Shown here one piece after another: positions 51,204 through 57,941 of a stretch of 64,000 bases of DNA. The notes below the pieces were generated by a model. It had not been told where the DNA came from. It did not search any database and saw nothing but the letters and a program-made list of their open reading frames with translations. The position numbers were made by a program, and so were the translations under genes. Every line of letters begins with the position of its first letter. Within the stretch, counting starts at the first letter, position 1. The DNA comes from Paenibacillus sp. MAHUQ-63 (GTDB taxonomy: Bacteria > Bacillota > Bacilli > Paenibacillales > NBRC-103111), in NCBI RefSeq assembly GCF_028765165.1, contig NZ_JARADB010000005.1, positions 124,001 to 188,000 on the forward strand, written 5' to 3'.

Positions 51204-53318
51204 GTGTACAGCATAAGTATAGGAGCCATCTTGCTCGGATCGTTATTCTATTTCATTTTCGCCTGGATCGGGAGTGTCAAAGCTTCGCGACTTCTATATA
51301 GCGGGAGCCCGGAGCGCATGCATCGCAAAGCGCGCAAGCTGCTCTTCTGGTCGTGGTTCCCCATCATCCCGGCTGCCGCTGTCATCGGCGCTACGGTTTG
51401 GATGCAGCAGACGATGCAGGCTGCTTTCTGGATCGACCGCATGCTGGTCGGGGTGCCGCTGATCGTGCTGCCGCTTCTGACGGTCTGGTTCGTATCGGTG
51501 CCGAAGCTGATCAAGCTGCGCGCGCTCACGAAGCCCCTGTCCGGGGAAGGGGAGCCGGCTATTCCCGCGGACCCGGCTATCTATCCAAGAGCGGCGAGTC
51601 CCGCTCTCATTCTTCCTTTTCAGATGACGGCGCTGGCCGCATTAACGTCCTTCTATTTCGCCCTTGTGCCGCCGTTCCCGTTCCAGTGGCAGGACATTGC
51701 CGTACCGCTGGCCGTTGGCGCAGTAGCGACGGCAGCGCTTTGGTGGAGACACCGGGTGCGGTTCATGCAGGTTAGCAAAACGGAATCCTACACGGCTCCC
51801 GCTTTCTGGAGACGGGGCTTGGCCATGCTCGGCGTACTTGCCGTGCTGGCTGCTTCAGGCTACTACCTATTCACGTATGCCATGGAGCGAAGCGAGCTGC
51901 CTGCCGAAATCGATATGGCGAGCGGAACGCATGATTATGGCGGGGGCATGCCCGCAGGCACGAACCCGCATAACCACCACAGCGGAATGGCCGCCATGAA
52001 CGCCTCATCAAGCGGCACGATCTCCGTTGACGAGTTGACCGGTCCCCGCGAAGGGACGCCGGATCGCCGATTCACGCTGACAGCCCAGAAGAAAACGGTC
52101 ACGCTCAGCTCCGGCAAATCCGTGGAAGCCTGGACGTATAACGGACAAATTCCGGGTCCCGAGCTTCGCATCAAAGAAGGCGAGTTGGTCGAAATCACGC
52201 TCGTTAATCAGGATATCGAGCAGGGTGTGACAGCTCATTGGCATGGCCTGGATGTCCCTAACGCGGAGGACGGTGTTGCCGGTGCAACGCAGAATGCCGT
52301 TATGCCGGGCGAAACCTACACCTACCGGTTCCGCGCCGAGCAAACGGGCACATTCTGGTACCACTCGCATCAGGACTCTAAGGAAGCCGTCAGCAAGGGG
52401 CTGTTCGGAGCGCTGGTCGTAGAGCCCAAGCTCGACCCTTTACAGCCTGTGAAGGACATCACCGTAATGACACATCGTTGGAGCGGCGCTTCGATCGCCA
52501 TCGGAGCTAACGACGGTCTCGAGCGGATGGCGATTGCTCCGGGAACTCCTGTGCGGATGAGACTGATCAACACCGACGATTGGGTGAATCAGAAGTATAC
52601 GTTGACCGGCACGCATTACGAGGTTGCCGCCATTGACGGTACGGATTTAAATAAGCCGGATGTGCTGACGAACACCCATATCATTGTGCCTACCGGCGGC
52701 CGCTACGACATCACCTTCATCATGCCGGAACGCCCGGTATATCTCGGGGCAGGGGCGAATGGCGCAGGGATTCTGATGTCTGCAGACGGCAGCGGCGACA
52801 TCCCGGCGATCGCGCCAACCGTTGCCTTCGACCCGATCGCTTACGGCAGCCCGACATCAACGCCTTTTGACGCAAGCAGCCGGTTCGACAGAGCGTTTAC
52901 GCTTGTTCTGGACAATAAGCTCGGATTCTTCAACCGCAGCTTCGATTTCCTTTACACGCTCAATGGCGAAGTATTCCCCAATACGCCGATGTTCATGGTG
53001 AAGGAGGGCGATCTCGTCAAAACGACGATCATCAACCGCGGCAATGTCGAGCATCCGATGCATCTGCACGGGCATCACGTGCTCGTTCTCTCCCACAACG
53101 GCAAGCCCTCCACCGGCAGTCCCTGGTGGTCGGACACGTTGGATGTGCAGCCGGGCGATACCTATGAAGTCGCCTTCGTCGCCAATAACCCAGGGCTATG
53201 GATGGATCACTGTCACAACCTTGTGCACGCCGCTGCCGGCATGACCATGCATCTGATGTATGAAGGCGTAACGTCGCCTTATACCGTAGGCAGCGGAACA
53301 AACAATCATCCCGAGTAA
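51204..53318 (+). CDS. membrane-anchored multicopper oxidase
   Basis: A 704-residue protein. The first ~235 residues have six hydrophobic helices, such as ISIGAILLGSLFYFIFAWIG, WFPIIPAAAVIGATVWM and GLAMLGVLAVLAASGYYLF, followed by a His/Met-rich linker (NPHNHHSGMAAMN). The oxidase part carries all four copper motifs: HWHG, WYHSHQ, HPMHLHGHHV and DHCHNLVHAAAGM, so type 1, 2 and 3 copper sites are present. The catalytic part should face outside and may oxidise cuprous ions or phenolics. GTG 51204 is eight bases after GGGAGGG. A promoter TTGCCG-N16-TATACT lies upstream, near 51135-51165. No copper regulator gene is nearby. Confidence 0.93.
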   Translation: MYSISIGAILLGSLFYFIFAWIGSVKASRLLYSGSPERMHRKARKLLFWSWFPIIPAAAVIGATVWMQQTMQAAFWIDRMLVGVPLIVLPLLTVWFVSVPKLIKLRALTKPLSGEGEPAIPADPAIYPRAASPALILPFQMTALAALTSFYFALVPPFPFQWQDIAVPLAVGAVATAALWWRHRVRFMQVSKTESYTAPAFWRRGLAMLGVLAVLAASGYYLFTYAMERSELPAEIDMASGTHDYGGGMPAGTNPHNHHSGMAAMNASSSGTISVDELTGPREGTPDRRFTLTAQKKTVTLSSGKSVEAWTYNGQIPGPELRIKEGELVEITLVNQDIEQGVTAHWHGLDVPNAEDGVAGATQNAVMPGETYTYRFRAEQTGTFWYHSHQDSKEAVSKGLFGALVVEPKLDPLQPVKDITVMTHRWSGASIAIGANDGLERMAIAPGTPVRMRLINTDDWVNQKYTLTGTHYEVAAIDGTDLNKPDVLTNTHIIVPTGGRYDITFIMPERPVYLGAGANGAGILMSADGSGDIPAIAPTVAFDPIAYGSPTSTPFDASSRFDRAFTLVLDNKLGFFNRSFDFLYTLNGEVFPNTPMFMVKEGDLVKTTIINRGNVEHPMHLHGHHVLVLSHNGKPSTGSPWWSDTLDVQPGDTYEVAFVANNPGLWMDHCHNLVHAAAGMTMHLMYEGVTSPYTVGSGTNNHPE

Positions 53319-53365
53319 AAAGAGGGAGGGGATGTGCGGTCCATGTCACTATATATAACACATCA

Positions 53366-53395
53366 TTGACAAATCGGTACCGGAGCCGTTACGCT
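53366..53395 (+). promoter_or_regulatory. promoter of the deaminase riboswitch leader
   Basis: TTGACA (53366-53371) is perfect; a -10 TACGCT at 53390-53395 is 18 bp away and weak. RNA should start near 53402, about 40 bases before the aptamer. Confidence 0.65.
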
Positions 53396-53439
53396 AGAGA
53401 AAGCAGGAACATTCGATTGAAACGGAAAAACCGAATACT

Positions 53440-53548
53440 CTTTTTCGTATAACCTTAATAATCGGATTAAGGGTCTCTACTTAGAAACCGTAAATTTCTA
53501 GCTACGAAGAATGTGCGCATTTGCATATTTTTCGTGGCTAGTTTTTTT
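53440..53548 (+). promoter_or_regulatory. purine riboswitch (guanine-type C74, variant core) with overlapping terminator
   Basis: P1 is TTCGTA (53444-53449) with TACGAA (53503-53508). P2 is CCTTAAT/ATTAAGG with loop AATCGG; P3 is TAGAAA/TTTCTA with loop CCGTAAA; the GG and CC of the two loops can pair as in known aptamers. C at 53502 takes the place of C74, which reads guanine-like ligands. J2/3 is GTCTCTACT, one base longer than the usual GUUUCUAC and with U48 changed to C; A73 is replaced by G. A 19-bp terminator (53498-53516 with 53523-53541, then seven T) uses the 3' strands of P3 and P1, so aptamer and terminator exclude each other: ligand should switch the gene on. Confidence 0.85.
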
Positions 53549-53594
53549 ATGTTCCTGGCGTCATACAATAAACAGAAGCAGGAGGTTTATGCCC

Positions 53595-54935
53595 ATGGCG
53601 ACTATTCTAATTAAAAACGCGGAGATCGTCACGATGAACCGTGACGGGGATATTTATACCGGAGATATTCTCATTGAGGATGACAAAATTAAGGAAATCG
53701 GACCCTATGTGAACGCAGATCCGTCCAAAGCGGATAAAGTGATCGATGCCAGGAACCGCACGGTCATTCCAGGCTTCGTTCAAACGCATATTCATTTATG
53801 CCAAACGCTGTTCCGCGGCAAGGGAGATGACCTTGAATTGATGGATTGGCTGAAGCAGCGGATATGGCCGCTTGAAGCGTCCCATGACGAGGAGTCGATC
53901 TATTATTCCGCCTTGCTGGGCATCGGCGAGCTGATCCAAAGCGGAACAACGACCATAGTCGATATGGAGACCGTGCACCATACCGATTACGCCTTCCAAG
54001 CGATTGCCTCCAGCGGCATCCGCGCGTTGTCCGGGAAAGTCATGATGGACAAAGGCGACGAAGTGCCGTTCCCGCTGCAGGAGAATACGGTCGATTCACT
54101 TCAACAAAGCGTCGACTTGTTGGAGAAATGGAACGGACATGACGGCGGCCGCATCCAGTATGCCTTCTCACCGCGATTCGTCATCTCATGTACGGAAGAG
54201 CTGCTGCGCGAGGTCCGCAGCCTGTCCGAGCAGTACCAAGTAAAGGTGCATACGCACGCTTCCGAGAATCAGGGCGAGATTGCGATCGTGCAAGCGGAGA
54301 CCGGCATGCGGAATGTGGTTTATCTCGACCATCTCGGCTTGGCGAATGACCGCCTCATTCTCGCACACTGTATTTGGCTTGACGAGGAGGAGAAGCGGAT
54401 CATCCGTGAGCGCGGCGTTCATGTCAGCCATTGTCCCGGCTCCAACCTGAAGCTGGCCTCCGGGATCGCGGAGACGCCCGATATGCTGAAGCTCGATATC
54501 TCCGTCTCGCTTGGCGCGGATGGGGCGCCGTGCAACAACAATCTCGACATGTTCAACGAGATGCGCCTGGCCGCGCTGATCCAGAAGCCGGTACACGGAC
54601 CGACGTCGATGAATGCGCAAACGGTCTTCCGCATGGCGACCATCGGCGGAGCCCGCGCCGTCGGTATGGAGCACGAGATCGGCTCCCTCGAGGTCGGCAA
54701 GAAGGCCGATCTGGCCATTCTCGATCTGTGCAATTTCCACACGTATCCGTCCTTCGACGTGGATCCGATCTCACGCATCGTTTACTCCGCGACGCGCGCC
54801 GACGTGGAGACGACGATTATCGGCGGGCGGATCGTCATGGAGAACCGGATCATGCGGACGATCGATAAGGAGATCGTCCTTCCGGAAGCGAACCGCTCCA
54901 TTCAGCGCTTGCTGAAGCGCGCTAATCTGCGTTAG
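53595..54935 (+). CDS. amidohydrolase-family purine/aminohydrolase deaminase
   Basis: A metal-dependent deaminase of the SsnA/AtzA/DadD group. The metal motif H-x-H is in VIPGFVQTHIHLCQTLFRGKG near residues 65-75; further ligands are HTHASENQGE, LAHCIWLDEEE and LGADGAPCNNNLDMF. Close relatives are named 5'-deoxyadenosine deaminase, and others act on guanine, 8-oxoguanine or triazines. The guanine-like riboswitch in front argues for a purine base as substrate. I chose ATG 53595 (MATILIKNAE), nine bases from GGAGG; ATG 53589 is too close. The terminator hairpin of the leader lies 47 bp before. The length of 446 residues is normal. Confidence 0.9.
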   Translation: MATILIKNAEIVTMNRDGDIYTGDILIEDDKIKEIGPYVNADPSKADKVIDARNRTVIPGFVQTHIHLCQTLFRGKGDDLELMDWLKQRIWPLEASHDEESIYYSALLGIGELIQSGTTTIVDMETVHHTDYAFQAIASSGIRALSGKVMMDKGDEVPFPLQENTVDSLQQSVDLLEKWNGHDGGRIQYAFSPRFVISCTEELLREVRSLSEQYQVKVHTHASENQGEIAIVQAETGMRNVVYLDHLGLANDRLILAHCIWLDEEEKRIIRERGVHVSHCPGSNLKLASGIAETPDMLKLDISVSLGADGAPCNNNLDMFNEMRLAALIQKPVHGPTSMNAQTVFRMATIGGARAVGMEHEIGSLEVGKKADLAILDLCNFHTYPSFDVDPISRIVYSATRADVETTIIGGRIVMENRIMRTIDKEIVLPEANRSIQRLLKRANLR

Positions 54936-54946
54936 ACGTTCATTAG

Positions 54947-54992
54947 GCCTACTGTCCGACAGCCTTTCCGGTTGCGGACAGCAGGCTTTTTT
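54947..54992 (+). terminator. intrinsic terminator of the deaminase gene
   Basis: GCCTACTGTCCG with GGACAGCAGGC, extended inward by further pairs, followed by TTTTTT. Confidence 0.92.
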
Positions 54993-54994
54993 GA

Positions 54995-56095
54995 TTAATG
55001 GGCATAGAGCAGCTTTCCCGCCTCCAGCTTACTCAGATTGGCCACATCGCGCGACGGGTCCTTCTTGAGGATGGCTTCCTTCTGCGTCTTCGTAGCAGGC
55101 TCTTTGCGGATGATGTCATTCAAGTTATCGTAAGCGACTTTCTTGATGATGACCGGATCACCGATCGCATCCAAAACGCGATACATCGCTTCGATCGCAG
55201 CATGCTCCGACGCTAGACCGTATCCGGAGTCGGTGCTGAGCATGAATTTGTCCGGGTACTGCTTAATGACCGGAAGGAAATCCTCCAGCTTGTTGCCGCT
55301 ATCCGGATTCAACAGGGTGAAGCCTGCGAAAAAATCCATGTAGATGTTATCATATTTCTCCAACAAAGATTTGATATTTTGCGGCGAATTGTAGGCGTTG
55401 GCATGTCCGAAGATAAACGTCGTCTTCGGGTGCGCCTTCAAAGCTTCCTCCAATTTATCGATAACAAAGCCGTTCGGAGGATCGATGTGCAGCAGAATCG
55501 GAGCTTGATACTCCGCACAAAGCTCATAGATTTGCGGGAGATAACCGTCCATCGGATCCATCGCCTTCCATTCCACCGTGGATACGACCGGTGAGTTGTA
55601 GGAGGCTCCCGCCACCTCGCCGAGCCCGAAGTAACCCCGCTCCAGATTGTTCCGAACCATCTCCAGGCTGGAGGGAGCATGCAAATCGAAGCCGGAGAAG
55701 TACGGGATATAGAAATCAGGCTTCGCCAGGTAGGCATCCCACGCGTAGGCGTCGGTTCGAAAGGCGCTGAACTCCGAGACATCTCCGAAAATCACAACAC
55801 GATCCACGGCATCGCGTTTCCACGTATTTCCCATACTTGTATATTTGGAATCACTGGCATCATGATTGTGAGCATCGGCAAGCGGCAATGAGCCGTATTT
55901 CTGTAGAAGTTCGTCGAAGCTTCCGACTGCCGGGGATGCGGAAGGCGTTCCTGTTGTAACGTTCTCCGGTGTTGCCGGTTGGCTTGCCCCTCCCCGAGCA
56001 GGGAACGAACGGAATCCCCATACACCAAATCCGACACAGACGATCGCTATACTTACAATTACGAGTGAGCTGCCTTTCCATTTAGACCCGGACAT
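54995..56095 (-). CDS. membrane-anchored amidohydrolase-2-like protein
   Basis: An N-terminal helix (SSLVIVSIAIVCVGFGVWGF) is followed by a Ser/Thr/Pro linker, so the enzyme part should lie outside the cell. The barrel begins GSLPLADAHNHDASD, where AHNH fits the first metal motif; later PILLHIDPPNGF, FIFGHANAYNSPQNI and MLSTDSGYGLAS supply His and Asp expected for amidohydrolase-2 enzymes. No partner gene indicates a substrate. ATG 56095 follows GAGGGG by six bases; a GTG at 56098 is closer. The gene converges with the deaminase and is divergent from the YVTN gene. Confidence 0.82.
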   Translation of the reverse strand: MSGSKWKGSSLVIVSIAIVCVGFGVWGFRSFPARGGASQPATPENVTTGTPSASPAVGSFDELLQKYGSLPLADAHNHDASDSKYTSMGNTWKRDAVDRVVIFGDVSEFSAFRTDAYAWDAYLAKPDFYIPYFSGFDLHAPSSLEMVRNNLERGYFGLGEVAGASYNSPVVSTVEWKAMDPMDGYLPQIYELCAEYQAPILLHIDPPNGFVIDKLEEALKAHPKTTFIFGHANAYNSPQNIKSLLEKYDNIYMDFFAGFTLLNPDSGNKLEDFLPVIKQYPDKFMLSTDSGYGLASEHAAIEAMYRVLDAIGDPVIIKKVAYDNLNDIIRKEPATKTQKEAILKKDPSRDVANLSKLEAGKLLYAH

Positions 56096-56240
56096 CACTA
56101 CCCCTCATTTCAGGACGATTGTAGAAATTCCCCTTTTATCAAACGTTTCAGGGATTGCCCAATATTTTCCACATACAAGTTCCCAATCCTTCTTTTCACC
56201 ATATACTATTGCAATTAATCGTAACGGGAAGGGGACCCCT

Positions 56241-57329
56241 ATGACGAACTTCTCAAGGCCTCTTATCCAGCAAATGGCTCAAGTCAGGCAGGTTAAACCA
56301 GAAGTGCTTATGAAGCAGACCTTACCACAGGTCATCAAAATCGTACCCGTAGCCGGTCAAGTCGGCGACATCCGTGTCAACTCCGCAACTGGCCGCGTCT
56401 ATTTCGTTCATAGCGAGAACCAGATAGGCGTGTTGGACGGTACGACCAACCGAGTCATCCGGAATATAACAGCTGGGGACGGCACCACGTTCTTGGCCGT
56501 CAACGCCTTCACCAATCGGATTTATGCTACGAATTTCCGCTCGAATACCGTCACAGTCATTGACGGCGGCAGCAATAACGTCGTGACTAGCGTGCCGGTT
56601 GGCGTTCGTCCATTCGGCATCGCCGTTCATACCGGGCGCAACCGCATCTATGTCGCCAATACGAACGGATCCATTAGTGTTATTGACGGCAAGACCAACC
56701 GCATCCTCAAGACGTTCCGCGTAGGAGGATCACCCGCCCTCATCGCCGTTAACGAACGAACCAACCGGATCTACGTCACGAATACGGGCATGGACTCCGT
56801 CCATGTGATCAACGGATCGACACTGGCATTGGTGAAGACGATCAAAGTCGGACGAAATCCGATCATTACTCCCGGCATCGTCCCCCAGACGAACCGGATT
56901 TATGTGGCCAATAACTTGAGCCGTTATGCCTCGGTCATTTCCGGTTCAACCTTGGGCGCAAGCGTTCCGGTTCAACTCGGAAGACTGCAGAGCGAGCTTG
57001 CCGTCAACAGCGCCTTAAACCGCATTTATATCACTAGCGCGCAGCAGGTGAGCAAGGGCAAGCTATTCGTCATCAACGGACAGTCCAATGCTGTTGCACG
57101 AAAGTTAACCATCCCGACCTACGCCTCACTTCTTGTCAATCCATTGACGAATCGATTCTATGTCGGGGACACGGAAACAAGGGATTTGTTCGTCTACAAC
57201 GGACTCACGAATTCGCTGGCGGTGAAGCTGCGAACCGGCCAATCCGCCGGGAACATGGCTTTGAACACACAAAACAACCGGATCTATGTCGGCAATGAAC
57301 AATCCATTACCGTCGTGCAGGATCGTTAA
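56241..57329 (+). CDS. YVTN/YncE-type beta-propeller protein
   Basis: A 362-residue protein made of seven or so repeats of about 42 residues; each has a N-R-I/V-Y-V core (TGRVYFVHS, TNRIYATNF, RNRIYVANT, TNRIYVTNT, TNRIYVANN, LNRIYITSA, TNRFYVGDT, NNRIYVGNE) and a (V)ID/NG turn. This is a typical beta propeller used for binding. No signal peptide is seen in MTNFSRPLIQQMAQ, so it may be cytosolic or exported by another route. GGGAAGGGG lies before ATG 56241. A partner is unknown. The gene ends in a clear terminator. Confidence 0.9.
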   Translation: MTNFSRPLIQQMAQVRQVKPEVLMKQTLPQVIKIVPVAGQVGDIRVNSATGRVYFVHSENQIGVLDGTTNRVIRNITAGDGTTFLAVNAFTNRIYATNFRSNTVTVIDGGSNNVVTSVPVGVRPFGIAVHTGRNRIYVANTNGSISVIDGKTNRILKTFRVGGSPALIAVNERTNRIYVTNTGMDSVHVINGSTLALVKTIKVGRNPIITPGIVPQTNRIYVANNLSRYASVISGSTLGASVPVQLGRLQSELAVNSALNRIYITSAQQVSKGKLFVINGQSNAVARKLTIPTYASLLVNPLTNRFYVGDTETRDLFVYNGLTNSLAVKLRTGQSAGNMALNTQNNRIYVGNEQSITVVQDR

Positions 57330-57335
57330 TGAGCA

Positions 57336-57376
57336 AAGCCTCCGAACATTCGCGCAAGCGAATTTGGAGGCTTTTG
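57336..57376 (+). terminator. intrinsic terminator of the YVTN gene
   Basis: AAAGCCTCC pairs with GGAGGCTTT around an inner ATTCGC-GCAA-GCGAAT stem, followed by TG. It starts seven bases after the stop codon. Confidence 0.88.
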
Positions 57377-57885
57377 TCCATCGTCGCATAGGGTCGACTA
57401 GGATGCCGATACGACGTGGGTGCGCGTTCAGGCAGCATGCTCTGTACTGGCGGTTGGCGTGCAGATTGGTTTTTATTTTTAATTTACAGAAAATACGAAA
57501 CATTCGTATTTATCTAATTTTAAAAGTTTCTGCTTCAGTAGCAACCAGAAGCATGATCGGGGTAATCGAGAGGTTGGATCCGAGAAATAGAGAACTATTT
57601 GTATATACAGTGTTGGATTATAGCGATTATTTAATAGTTAGAAAATACCAAAAATTTATTTTGTGGAAATAAAAGATAAAACCATCGACATTTTTTTGAA
57701 GTTCATTTGACAAGAAGTCTTAATATTCCTAAATTTTTTTAATGGAAAAATTCGTAAGGAAATCGGCTGCGCAAACGTATCAAAGAAGCAATTCCAATTT
57801 TCGGAGCAAAAAGAGGGAGGAACCGCTCCGACATACACGGGGTCTCCTGACAGAGGCCAGAAATCGGGCACAAGCAGACAGCAAA
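57377..57885. other. AT-rich gap of about 500 bp, no supported gene
   Basis: The segment 57465-57740 is much richer in A+T than the surroundings. It contains the palindrome AAATACGAA-ACA-TTCGTATTT at 57491-57511 and a promoter-like TTGACA-N17-TAAATT near 57707-57736. Short frames exist (for example 39 codons from the ATG in 'AGCATGATCGGG') but lack ribosome sites. It may be acquired or decayed DNA. Confidence 0.4.
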
Positions 57886-57923
57886 AAACCTCCATACTAC
57901 GAATTTCGCATCGTTGTTGGAGG
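57883..57923 (-). terminator. intrinsic terminator of the SLC13 fusion gene
   Basis: On the minus strand CCTCCA pairs with TGGAGG, with an inner CGAA-CGTTCG-like stem (CGAA/TTCG), followed by TTTTTT. It lies 19 bp after the stop. Confidence 0.85.
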
Positions 57924-57941
57924 CATTTGTGAAACCTATTG

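Noticed and set aside
57491..57511. Palindrome considered as a LexA/DinR box
   Set aside because: The Bacillus box needs CGAAC-N4-GTTCG; here the centre is three bases and the C and G are missing.
57286..57672. Frame of 128 codons crossing the YVTN terminator
   Set aside because: It overlaps the YVTN gene and its terminator; no ribosome site and no domain.
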